Positions 7,334-14,519 are shown, numbered from the stretch's first letter. The stretch: 27,098 nucleotides of DNA from Elusimicrobia bacterium UBA4817 (GCA_002402375.1 DHFT01000021.1:1-27098), one strand, 5' to 3'. Made by a program: numbers and translations. The notes: generated by a model from the sequence alone, not told the origin.

Positions 7334-7921
7334 ATGAAATTACACGACTTACAAGAAAAACTGGCGCAACTTAAATATTTTACGCCGTTTGATATAAAAA
7401 TGTTTGCCAAATTAACGGATGGTTCTATCCGCAAAATTATCTGGCGGTACACGAAAAAAGGCATTTTCGTTAAATTACGCAATAATTTATATATGTTCAA
7501 AAACAACGAGAAGCCGTCTTTGTGGCGTCTCGCAAACAGGATTTACGGTCCGTCATATATTTCGTTTGAAACCGCCTTGTCATATTACGGGATTATTCCC
7601 GAAACGGTTTATGCAATAACATCCGCTACTTCAAAAATTACGAGAAATTTTATCGTACTGGACAATGAGTTTGCATACAAAAAAATCAAAATCGAGGCAT
7701 TCACGGGTTATAGGGCTGTAAAAATAGATAATGAAACAGTATTGGTTGCCGAGCCGGAAAAGGCGCTCGCCGATTATCTTTATTTTGTCCACTTGAAAAA
7801 ATCGTCGTTAAACGAAAGATTGCGGACGAAAAAAATAAGCAAAAGCGTATTTTACACATACATAAAAATTTTTCATAATGAGTCGTTTAGTAAATGGGTC
7901 CATTCAGTAAATGTTATCTGA
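7334..7921 (+). CDS. AbiEi-like antitoxin / autoregulator
   Basis: Antitoxin of the AbiE toxin-antitoxin and phage abortive-infection family. A winged-helix region at about 10-50 (FTPFDIKMFAKLTDGSIRKI...KGIFVKLRNNLYMF) precedes the AbiEi C-terminal domain with YGPSYISFETALSYYGIIPE (about 71-90), a TSATSK motif, and VLVAEPEKALADYLY (about 135-149). In characterised members the winged helix binds the operon promoter and the C-terminal domain neutralises toxicity; this is family knowledge. The 195-residue length is normal. It overlaps the toxin gene by 11 bases. Confidence 0.88.
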   Translation: MKLHDLQEKLAQLKYFTPFDIKMFAKLTDGSIRKIIWRYTKKGIFVKLRNNLYMFKNNEKPSLWRLANRIYGPSYISFETALSYYGIIPETVYAITSATSKITRNFIVLDNEFAYKKIKIEAFTGYRAVKIDNETVLVAEPEKALADYLYFVHLKKSSLNERLRTKKISKSVFYTYIKIFHNESFSKWVHSVNVI

Positions 7922-8633
7922 AAACAACTTCAAAGAACTTATAAAAAAATATCAGACCACGGAAATAAATATCCTGCGGGAGTATTTTCAGCATCTGTTT
8001 TTATCAAATCTGTATCAGTTAAAAGAATCGGAGAAACTTGCTTTCAAGGGCGGCACGGCATTAAGGGTGATTTTCAACAGCCCGCGGTTTTCCGAGGATT
8101 TAGATTTTACAGGTGCTCTTAAATCATTTCATTTAAAAAATCTGCTGGAAAAAGTATTGTCAAAAATCGAATTTGAAGGACTGAAAGTTAAAATATTAGA
8201 GTCAAAACCGACTTCCGGCGGCTTCCTCGCGATTTATGAAACCGAAATTTATTCGTTACCTATTAGAGTTGAACTGAATATTTCATTGAGACAGCGTCAT
8301 CAGAAGACACTAACGAACAGCCATCTCATGACCAGTCCGTTTATACCGGCATATACAATTGTCGCTTTAGAAGACAATGTGCTTGTAAAAGAGAAAATAG
8401 CGGCATTATTGACAAGACAAAAACCGAGGGATTTTTTCGATTTGTATTTTATATTGAGGAACCGGCTTTGTGTTGATGAAGTCATTCCGTACCAAACGCG
8501 ATTACTTAAAACAATTTCCAAACAAGATGAAAAGTCCTTTACAAGAGAACTTAAAATTTTTCTGCCGAAAACCCATTGGAATATATTAAACGGGTTTAAT
8601 AAGAAATTAACATCCGAACTAAACCGGATTTAG
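7911..8633 (+). CDS. AbiEii-like nucleotidyltransferase toxin
   Basis: Toxin of the AbiEii/AbiGii (DUF1814) family, a DNA-polymerase-beta-like nucleotidyltransferase. Catalytic features are intact: GGTALR (47-52), FSEDLDF (60-66, metal-binding D63 and D65), RVELNIS (119-125) with the third acidic residue nearby, and KEKIAALLTRQKPRDFFDLYFI (160-181), the conserved K...R-D-x-x-D helix. Related MenT toxins add nucleotides to tRNA acceptor ends; whether this one does so is unknown. The ATG sits 11 bases inside abiEi, typical of coupled pairs. A CCGGA/TCCGG hairpin at 8624-8638 spans the stop codon but has no T-run. Confidence 0.9.
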   Translation: MLSENNFKELIKKYQTTEINILREYFQHLFLSNLYQLKESEKLAFKGGTALRVIFNSPRFSEDLDFTGALKSFHLKNLLEKVLSKIEFEGLKVKILESKPTSGGFLAIYETEIYSLPIRVELNISLRQRHQKTLTNSHLMTSPFIPAYTIVALEDNVLVKEKIAALLTRQKPRDFFDLYFILRNRLCVDEVIPYQTRLLKTISKQDEKSFTRELKIFLPKTHWNILNGFNKKLTSELNRI

Positions 8634-8651
8634 TCCGGGAAAAGTGGGCAA

Positions 8652-8680
8652 TTCCAAAACCGAAAGACACGATTTTATGA
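8652..8680 (+). repeat. Direct repeat, right copy (orphan nadB 3' end)
   Basis: A 29-base copy of the nadB 3' terminus, including its TGA, with one extra A and one substitution. It is not attached to any gene here. Read in the nadB frame its last codons give PKDTIL and a stop, exactly as in nadB. Confidence 0.8.
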
Positions 8681-8688
8681 TTAAAATA

Positions 8689-8709
8689 AAAAAAAGGACC
8701 TGTCCCCTA
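8689..8709 (-). repeat. GGGACAGGT...CTTTTTT element, copy 2 (reverse)
   Basis: An A-run followed by GGACCTGTCCCC, the reverse complement of the nadB copy's GGGACAGGTCC core. It lies nine bases beyond the right direct repeat. A short TATTTCTC tandem follows at about 8708-8723. Confidence 0.7.
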
Positions 8710-8729
8710 TTTCTCTATTTCTCTAATTT

Positions 8730-8825
8730 GATTGGACTATTGGTATTGCTGTTGCCAGTGTAGGCATTATTTATGTCGTTGACACACAAAATTATCGGAT
8801 TCAAGTTTTCGCGCCACAATATTAA
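8730..8825 (+). pseudogene. C-terminal remnant of an NHL-repeat protein
   Basis: An open frame without a usable start reads DWTIGIAVASVGIIYVVDTQ followed by NYRIQVFAPQY and a TAA stop. GIAV...YVVDT.N.RIQVF is the classic NHL beta-propeller blade. Only the last blade survives: an in-frame TAA lies just upstream and the preceding bases are repeat sequence. It ends three bases before the glycosyltransferase start, so the two genes were probably adjacent in an ancestral cluster. Confidence 0.7.
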
Positions 8826-8828
8826 ATA

Positions 8829-9443
8829 ATGAAAAAAACTATTGCAAAACATTTACCGGAAATCCTCGATTTAAGCAATAAAAATTTTAATTTTTTTTGT
8901 ATATTTTTAATTTTCAGTTTTAATTTTTTATTACGATTTCCTTTTTTGAATATTCCATTAGAAAGAGACGAAGGCGAGTATGCTTACATATCGCAGATTA
9001 TCGGTGAAAAAGGTATCCCTTATAAAGATGCTTTTAATCAAAAACCGCCTGGGGTTTTTTATTTGTATCGTTTAGTATTCTCAATTTTTGGAGAAAAAAT
9101 ATTGGCACTTCGTCTGTTTGTTGTTTTTTATAATTTTATCTCAATTTTTTTAATTTATCAAATAGGAAAAATTTTAAAAAGTGCGGATTTTGGGATAATT
9201 TCTGCTCTTATTTATGCTATTGTAAGTTCTGAGCGACGATTATTAGGATTTTCTGCAAATACAGAAATTTTTATGCTTGCTCCAATTATTGGAAGTATGT
9301 ATTTCATTCTCATCTATCAAATCTTTTATATATCTACTTTTGTCTGGTTTTCTGTCAGGGATAGCGGTTCTTTTCAAGCAACCTGCTTTTTTAAACTTTA
9401 TCGGTATTTTGGTATTTATTTTATATGTTGGAATACTGAATAA
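8829..9443 (+). pseudogene. Membrane glycosyltransferase (GT39/ArnT-like), N-terminal part, frameshifted
   Basis: First half of a polyprenyl-phosphate-sugar-dependent GT-C glycosyltransferase (PMT_2 family), an inner-membrane enzyme that moves a sugar to lipid or protein acceptors on the outer face. A first membrane helix (about 23-40) is followed by the family's acidic loop motif LERDEGEYAYISQIIGEKG (44-62) and QKPPGVFYLY (70-79), then more helices. Real homology appears to run to about residue 165; after that (about 9310-9330) the reading frame is wrong and ends at 9443. The 8829-10464 span totals one base more than a multiple of three, fitting a one-base insertion. Composition is clearly more AT-rich than the flanking genes, suggesting transfer. 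It may be a true mutation or an assembly error. Confidence 0.75.
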
Positions 9444-10464
9444 AGAAAAACTTTTATGGTTTTTGAAAAATTTCTTTGGTATCACAGGTGCTTTTTTAAT
9501 TCCAATGCTTTTAGTTGTATTATATTTTTTTAAGGCAGATGCTTTTAATGATTTTCAATATCAGGTCTTTCAACATAATATTGGGTATATAAATTCAGAA
9601 CTCACAATGGACAATTTTTTTCAGTCAATTAGATTTATTTTGCAAAGTCAATGGATATTATGGACACTTTTAGTTTTTGGAATAGTAGCAATTTTCAGAC
9701 AGAACAAAACATTACAATTTAAATTACTTATCTTGTGGTTTATATTTTCTGCTATAGGGGTTAGTTTAGGAAAAAGATTTGTCCTTCACTACTTCCAGCA
9801 AATAATGCCTCCATTGGCACTTCTTGCCTGTACAGGTTTTTTCAGTTTAGTATTTTATATAAATCAAAGGAAAAAGAAACCCATATCTGCAGGCACTGCT
9901 TTTATATTGATTTTGTTTTTAATTGTTGCGGTTCCCGTGTGTGTAAATTATAAATATTTTACTTATTCCCTTCGCCAAAATATTTTTACTGTATATTCTG
10001 AAAATCCGTTTATAGAAGCAGTTACGGCGGCTAACTTTTTGAAAAAAGAAACTACCCCGAAAGATAAAATTTTTATTGTCGGTTCTGAACCGCAGATTTT
10101 ATTTTATGCTAATAGACGGAGTGTTTCAAAATACATATTTTTTTATCCATTAACCGGTAATTTCTCGGATACATTATTAAAACAGAAAGAGGTTATTCTG
10201 GAAATAAATAAAGAACTTCCGAAGTTTATTGTTTATGTAAATTATGTATTATCCCTCGGGGCTGACTATTCTACACCAAAATATATCTTTGAAAAGATAG
10301 GTGAATTACTCATACAACGATACGAAATTGTAGGCATTGTCAATCCACAATATCCAGAATATATTTACACAGGTGACGCATTAGAAAAACTTATAATTTC
10401 AAAAAAAGATATTTTCAAAGATACTCAAATTTTTATTTATCGCGTTAAAACGATGAATACATAG
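9277..10464 (+). pseudogene. Membrane glycosyltransferase (GT39/ArnT-like), C-terminal part
   Basis: Second half of the same glycosyltransferase. Genuine sequence starts near 9325 with SFIYLLLSGFLSGIAVLFKQ; the ATG at 9277 lies in the out-of-frame overlap and is unlikely to be a real start. Many hydrophobic helices follow (for example around 9480-9530, 9640-9690 and 9900-9950), then a soluble C-terminal region from about 10010 (NPFIEAVTAANFLKKETTPK...VGSEPQILFYANR), typical of GT39-like proteins. Joined to the upstream part, the whole would be about 545 residues, a normal length. Acceptor and sugar cannot be told from the sequence. Confidence 0.75.
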
Positions 10465-10489
10465 TTTATACTTTGATGATAGGGAAGTA

Positions 10490-10512
10490 AGGGGACAGGT
10501 ACTTTTTTCTGA
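10490..10512 (+). repeat. GGGACAGGT...CTTTTTTCT element, copy 3
   Basis: GGGGACAGGTACTTTTTTCT, 26 bases after the glycosyltransferase stop. It marks the left side of the RHH/MazF-like cassette; a related copy lies on the right side at 11420-11441. Confidence 0.7.
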
Positions 10513-10595
10513 TTTATTCATCTGAGAATTTTGTATAATTAAACCAAAAGGGGGAATTTTTATGCCTCGCAGAAAAAGATTTACGAAAAAAGTGC

Positions 10596-10624
10596 TTGAC
10601 AAAATTCATACTTTATGTTATACT
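10596..10624 (+). promoter_or_regulatory. Consensus promoter of the RHH/MazF-like operon
   Basis: TTGACA at 10596-10601, a 17-base spacer, and TATACT at 10619-10624. The predicted start of transcription is about 10631, at the edge of a perfect inverted repeat. Confidence 0.75.
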
Positions 10625-10630
10625 TTCGGT

Positions 10631-10648
10631 AGGAAGAATAATCTTCCT
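10631..10648 (+). promoter_or_regulatory. Palindromic operator or 5' hairpin
   Basis: AGGAAGA-ATAA-TCTTCCT, a perfect 7-bp inverted repeat at the predicted transcription start. Ribbon-helix-helix antitoxins commonly bind such palindromes to repress their own operon, so this is the best operator candidate. As RNA it would form a short hairpin upstream of the ribosome-binding site. Confidence 0.6.
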
Positions 10649-10681
10649 AAAAAGGTTTCCTAAATCTGGAAAGGGATGGTG

Positions 10682-10942
10682 ATGATGATGAATACGGAAA
10701 AGGTTACGGTCAGTTTGCCAAAAGTGGATTTAATCAGGATTGCGGAGTATGAGAAGGAATTAAAACTTTCGCGTAGCGGCATATTCAAAGAAGCGGTGGA
10801 GTTATGGCTTGAAGCCGTAAGAACCATAAAAATGGAAAAGCAATACAAAAAAGTTTATGCTGACAAAAAAATCGCTACCGAGGATAAAAAAATGGCTGAA
10901 AATCTATTACCGGTTGCTTTAGAAATCTGGCCGAAGTATTAA
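10682..10942 (+). CDS. Ribbon-helix-helix (CopG/MazE-like) antitoxin
   Basis: A small protein of about 86 residues. TEKVTVSLPKVDLIRIAEYEKELKLSRSG is a ribbon-helix-helix DNA-binding fold: one beta strand, then two helices with the second beginning at LSRSGIFKEAVELWLEA. The Lys-rich C-terminal part (KQYKKVYADKKIATEDKK) and the final NLLPVALEIWPKY would be the toxin-binding tail. GGAAAGGG at 10668-10675 directly abuts the first possible ATG (10676), so the ATG at 10682 or 10685 with normal spacing is preferred. The toxin-like gene follows 12 bases after the stop. Confidence 0.75.
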   Translation: MMMNTEKVTVSLPKVDLIRIAEYEKELKLSRSGIFKEAVELWLEAVRTIKMEKQYKKVYADKKIATEDKKMAENLLPVALEIWPKY

Positions 10943-10954
10943 GGAGATATTTTT

Positions 10955-11311
10955 ATGGAAAAAGGCGTTCAACCTCAAAGAGGTCAGATTTATATGCTGG
11001 ATTTTGGTGAGATAAAAGGCAGAGAATTAGCGGGTGAACATCCTGCATTGGTCGTCCAGAATGACATTGGTAATAAATATGCGCCAGTAACGATTGTAAT
11101 AGCAGTTCATAGCGATTATGGGAAACAAGAACTGCCGGTTTGTGTAAAAGTAAAATCAGGAATCGGCGGGCTTCGTAAGGACTCAATAATGGATGCGGGT
11201 CAGATTTTAACGATAGATAAAAAACGCTTAGGACGGTTAGTAGGGACATTGCCTTACAATGTTATGATGCAGGTTGATGAAGCATTGAAAAAAAGCCTGC
11301 AGTTAAAATAA
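10955..11311 (+). CDS. MazF/PemK-family toxin with altered catalytic residues
   Basis: A 118-residue PemK/MazF-like protein; family members are sequence-specific mRNA or tRNA endonucleases. QRGQIYMLDFGEIKGRELAG (8-27), HPALVVQNDIGNKYAPVTIVIA (29-50), LRKDSIMDAGQILTIDKKRL (73-92) and the terminal MMQVDEALKKSL helix align well with Bacillus subtilis MazF. In that alignment the catalytic Arg25 (RPVLV) corresponds to His29 and Thr48 (AAIT) to His52. The RNase may therefore use different chemistry, be weak, or be dead. AAGGAG at 10941-10946 is a good ribosome-binding site. The operon is with the RHH antitoxin. Confidence 0.85.
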   Translation: MEKGVQPQRGQIYMLDFGEIKGRELAGEHPALVVQNDIGNKYAPVTIVIAVHSDYGKQELPVCVKVKSGIGGLRKDSIMDAGQILTIDKKRLGRLVGTLPYNVMMQVDEALKKSLQLK

Positions 11312-11419
11312 TTTTTACTCATATAATTTCAGCACCGTTTCCTTATTTCCGAAATCGTAAAATTCCCGTCGTCAGGCGTTTCGCCAACCCTTACAATGAA
11401 CGTCTGCTGAGGGGGAAAA

Positions 11420-11441
11420 GGGAACATATACTTTTTTCTAA
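11420..11441 (+). repeat. GGGACAGGT...CTTTTTTCT element, copy 4 (divergent)
   Basis: GGGAACATATACTTTTTTCT, a variant of the element at 10490-10512 in the same orientation. The toxin-antitoxin cassette lies between the two, and uvrA starts 25 bases after this copy. Confidence 0.6.
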
Positions 11442-11465
11442 TTTTGATTTAGCATCTAACAAAAT

Positions 11466-14279
11466 ATGTTTTCAGATAAAATTATCATCAAAGGTGCGAG
11501 GCAGCACAATCTTAAAAACATAGACATTGAAATTCCGAGGAATAAACTTGTTGTTATCACCGGGCTTTCGGGAAGCGGGAAATCGTCATTGGCTTTTGAC
11601 ACCATTTATGCCGAGGGACAGCGGCGGTATGTTGAGTCGCTTTCCGCTTATGCACGGCAGTTTTTAGAGCAGATGGAAAAGCCGGATGTTGACTACATTT
11701 CCGGTTTGTCGCCTGCAATTGCAATACAGCAAAAAGCGGTTTCAAAAAATCCCCGTTCCACCGTCGGAACCGTTACTGAAATTTATGATTACCTGCGTCT
11801 GTTATTTGCCCGTGTCGGCGTTCCTCACTGTCCGAAATGCAAAAAAGAAATAAAGCCGCAGTCGGCGCAGCAGATTGTTTCGGAGTTGATGAAACTTTCT
11901 GCCGGAACAAAAATAATTATTTTATCGCCGGTTATTCAGGGACGAAAAGGCGAATATCACGAACTTTTCAAAAACATTTTACAAAAGGGTTTTATCAGAG
12001 CAAAAATTGACGGCAAAATTTATGAACTTGAAAATCCGCCGAAATTAGAAAAATACAAAAAGCATGATATTTCGGTCGTTGTTGACCGGCTGGAAATTTC
12101 TCCGTCCGTTAAATCCCGTCTGTCGGAATCCGTGGAATCGGCACTTAAACTTTCAAACGGTATCATTGCTGTTGAAACTCAATCGCTTAATTGCTCAATT
12201 GCTCAATCGCTGATTTTTTCCGAGCATCATTCTTGTACAAACTGCGGAATAAGTATTCCGGAAATTTCGCCGAGGTTTTTTTCTTTTAACGCTCCCTACG
12301 GCGCCTGTCCTGAATGCAGCGGGCTTGGTAAAAAAATAGAAGTTGACGAGGATTTGGTAGTGCCGGATAAAAATCTGTCAGTTTATGACGGTGCGATTCT
12401 TCCGTGGTCAAAACCAATCACGACAAAAAGACATCGCTGGTCGGGTGCTTGGTCAAATTATTATTATTCGCTTTTGAGCGGTGTTGCCCGCCGTCACAAT
12501 TTTTCGCTTAACACTCCTTTTAATAAACTTTCGCGTGAAAATCAAAAACATGTTTTATTCGGCGATACTGAATTTGAAGGCGTTATCGGTAATCTTGAAA
12601 GAAGATACAAAGAAACGGAGTCGGAATATGTCCGCGAAGAAATTTTCACAAAATTTATGCGTTCAAAAATATGCGAAAAATGCCGCGGGCATCGTCTCAA
12701 AGACGAAGTGCTTGCAGTTACCTTCAGCGGAAAAAATATCTCGGAAATTACCGGAATGTCAATAAAAGATGCGATTGAATTTTTTAAAAATGTTCAGTTG
12801 ACAGAAACCGAGAAATTCATATCAAAAGAAATCACAAAAGAAATAACTGCCCGGCTTTCGTTTTTGGAAAATGTAGGACTTGACTATATCACATTGGGAA
12901 GGGAGTCGTCCACACTTGCCGGCGGCGAGGCGCAGAGGATACAGTTGGCGACACAAATCGGCTCCGGGCTGGTCGGTGTTTTGTATGTTTTGGACGAGCC
13001 GACCATCGGGCTTCACCAGAGGGATAACAGGCGGCTTTTGGATACGCTTTCAAAATTGAAAAATCTCGGCAATACTCTGCTCGTGGTTGAACACGACGAA
13101 GAAACGATTCGTTCCGCCGACTATATTATTGATTTGGGTCCCGGTGCGGGAGAGGCTGGCGGCGAGATTGTTTTCGCCGGTAAAATTGAGGATTTACTCA
13201 AAAATGAAAAATCTCTGACGGCAAAATACTTAAACGGAGAGTTGGGAATTCCCGTTCCCGAAAAATCAAAACGGGAAATTAAAAATTTTTTAGAGGTAAA
13301 AGGCGCACAACAATTCAATCTGAAAAATATAGATGTCAGAATTCCTCTGGGAAATTTTACGGCGATAACCGGCGTTTCGGGGAGCGGGAAATCAACTCTG
13401 GTCTATGAAATTTTATACAAAGCGCTGACACAAAAAATTTATAAGTCAAAAGAAATTCCCGGAGTCCACAAAGATATTTTGGGCTGGCAGAAGATTGACA
13501 AAGTTATAATAGTGGACCAATCGCCGATAGGAAGAACGCCGCGGAGCAATCCGGCGACATACACCGGCGTCTATACTCACATAAGGGATTTATTCAGCCG
13601 GCTTCCGCAATCAAAAATGAGGGGTTGGACGCCGGGCAGATTTTCATTTAACGTGAAAGGCGGCCGGTGTGAGGCGTGCGGCGGCGACGGAACGAAAAAA
13701 ATAGAGATGCAATTTTTGCCGGACGTTTATGTGAAATGCGATGTCTGTAAGGGCGCCAGATTTAACGAGGAAACGCTTTCCGTAAAATATAAAAATAAAA
13801 ATATCTCGGAGGTTTTGGATATGAGTGTTTCCGAGGCACTGAAATTTTTTGAAAATATTCCGCAGATAAAAAAGACACTGCTTACACTTTCCGATGTCGG
13901 GTTGGGATACATAAAATTGGGACAGTCGGCGACAACGCTTTCCGGCGGCGAGGCGCAGAGGGTAAAACTTGCTACGGAATTGGCAAAACGTGCTACCGGG
14001 GATACGCTTTACATACTGGACGAGCCGACCACCGGGCTTCATTTCGCGGATATTCATAAACTTTTGGAGGTTCTGCACCGTCTCGTTGAAGCCGGCAATA
14101 CGGTTGTTGTTATTGAGCACAATTTGGATGTGATAAAAACCGCCGACTGGCTCGTTGATTTGGGACCCGACGGCGGTGACAAGGGCGGCGAGGTTGTGTA
14201 TCAAGGTCCCATTAAAAATATTTTGAAAAATAAAAAATCGTATACTGCGGAGTTTCTAAAAAAAGTTAAAATTGATTGA
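11466..14279 (+). CDS. uvrA: Excinuclease ABC subunit A (UvrA)
   Basis: DNA-damage recognition ATPase of nucleotide excision repair, acting as a dimer with UvrB. Two ABC modules: Walker A GLSGSGKS (33-40) with signature LAGGEAQR (484-491), and Walker A GVSGSGKS (636-643) with signature LSGGEAQR (825-832). Each is followed by a Walker B DEPT motif. Zinc-binding cysteines are visible as CTNC...CPEC in the insertion of the first module and as CEACGGDG...CDVCKGARF (from about 735). The 937-residue length is standard. The start gives the conserved KIIIKGARQHNLKNIDIEIP. An octamer repeat is inserted in frame at about 238-250. No strong ribosome-binding site or promoter is seen; the gene follows a repeat-bounded cassette closely. 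Confidence 0.97.
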   Translation: MFSDKIIIKGARQHNLKNIDIEIPRNKLVVITGLSGSGKSSLAFDTIYAEGQRRYVESLSAYARQFLEQMEKPDVDYISGLSPAIAIQQKAVSKNPRSTVGTVTEIYDYLRLLFARVGVPHCPKCKKEIKPQSAQQIVSELMKLSAGTKIIILSPVIQGRKGEYHELFKNILQKGFIRAKIDGKIYELENPPKLEKYKKHDISVVVDRLEISPSVKSRLSESVESALKLSNGIIAVETQSLNCSIAQSLIFSEHHSCTNCGISIPEISPRFFSFNAPYGACPECSGLGKKIEVDEDLVVPDKNLSVYDGAILPWSKPITTKRHRWSGAWSNYYYSLLSGVARRHNFSLNTPFNKLSRENQKHVLFGDTEFEGVIGNLERRYKETESEYVREEIFTKFMRSKICEKCRGHRLKDEVLAVTFSGKNISEITGMSIKDAIEFFKNVQLTETEKFISKEITKEITARLSFLENVGLDYITLGRESSTLAGGEAQRIQLATQIGSGLVGVLYVLDEPTIGLHQRDNRRLLDTLSKLKNLGNTLLVVEHDEETIRSADYIIDLGPGAGEAGGEIVFAGKIEDLLKNEKSLTAKYLNGELGIPVPEKSKREIKNFLEVKGAQQFNLKNIDVRIPLGNFTAITGVSGSGKSTLVYEILYKALTQKIYKSKEIPGVHKDILGWQKIDKVIIVDQSPIGRTPRSNPATYTGVYTHIRDLFSRLPQSKMRGWTPGRFSFNVKGGRCEACGGDGTKKIEMQFLPDVYVKCDVCKGARFNEETLSVKYKNKNISEVLDMSVSEALKFFENIPQIKKTLLTLSDVGLGYIKLGQSATTLSGGEAQRVKLATELAKRATGDTLYILDEPTTGLHFADIHKLLEVLHRLVEAGNTVVVIEHNLDVIKTADWLVDLGPDGGDKGGEVVYQGPIKNILKNKKSYTAEFLKKVKID
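12180..12211. repeat. Octamer repeat inside uvrA
   Basis: Four degenerate octamers, CAATCGCT, TAATTGCT, CAATTGCT, CAATCGCT. They encode QSLNCSIAQSL in UvrA, at the point where homologues usually pass directly from the acidic strand into the SEH...C zinc module. The array keeps the reading frame. Confidence 0.65.
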
Positions 14280-14298
14280 TATTTATTTATATTTTTTG

Positions 14299-14450
14299 TA
14301 TAATAAGATTGTTGAAAAACTTCACCGCAGAGACACGGAAAACACAGAGAAAAAATTTAAAGAATTTATTTTCGCCGGTATTTTCTCTGCGCACCTCTTG
14401 GTTTTCTCTGTGGCTCTGCGGTTAAATGACTTTTTCAACCGTCTTATAAT
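14299..14450. mobile_element. MITE-like inverted-repeat element
   Basis: About 150 bp with long imperfect terminal inverted repeats. The left end ATAATAAGATTGTTGAAAAA then CACCGCAGAGACACGG pairs with the right end CTCTGCGGTTAAATGACT then TTTTTCAAC and GTCTTATAAT. An inner pair, ACACAGAGAAAA (14342-14353) against TTTTCTCTGTGG (14402-14413), extends the fold. It has no coding capacity of its own. Its right end is duplicated at 16-50. CACCGCAGAGACAC...CTCTGTGGCTCTGCGG tracts are familiar dispersed repeats in many environmental genomes; the mobilising enzyme is not visible here. Confidence 0.75.
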
Positions 14451-14460
14451 CAAAATATGT

Positions 14461-14505
14461 AAGCCGATATCATAAAGAATTTGCGTTTTTGGTATCGGTT
14501 TTTTC
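14461..14505 (+). terminator. Hairpin with T-run in the PEPCK leader
   Basis: AAGCCGATATC at 14461-14471 can pair with GGTATCGGTTT at 14491-14501 (11 pairs including two G-T), followed by a T-run. It resembles a rho-independent terminator, but it sits only about 15 bases before the start codon, immediately before the AGGAGG ribosome-binding site at 14508-14513. It could end uvrA-side transcription or act as an attenuator for the PEPCK gene. Confidence 0.55.
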
Positions 14506-14519
14506 ACAGGAGGATTAAA

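Larger units (their letters stand above)
10562..10663 (+). pseudogene. Possible N-terminal remnant of a REP-associated transposase
   Basis: After GGGGGAA, a good ribosome-binding site, an ATG opens a 33-codon frame starting MPRRKRF. That is the usual beginning of REP-associated tyrosine transposases (TnpA_REP, Y1 family). No catalytic HxH or tyrosine region follows. From about 10596 the DNA becomes the promoter and operator of the next operon and the frame closes at 10663. It may equally be a chance small ORF; the nearby repeat element favours a transposase remnant. Confidence 0.35.

Noticed and set aside
8624..8638. Terminator after abiEii
   Set aside because: The CCGGA/TCCGG stem is only five pairs, overlaps the stop codon and has no T-run.
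10676..10681. ATG at 10676 as antitoxin start
   Set aside because: The ribosome-binding site GGAAAGGG directly abuts it, leaving no spacing; ATG at 10682 or 10685 is better placed.
11557..14204. Several long minus-strand open frames opposite uvrA
   Set aside because: They are shadows of a strongly conserved gene and show no recognisable protein features.
14481..14519. Upstream TTG start for PEPCK
   Set aside because: It would lie inside the terminator-like hairpin; the ATG at 14520 has an ideal AGGAGG and gives the expected N-terminus.
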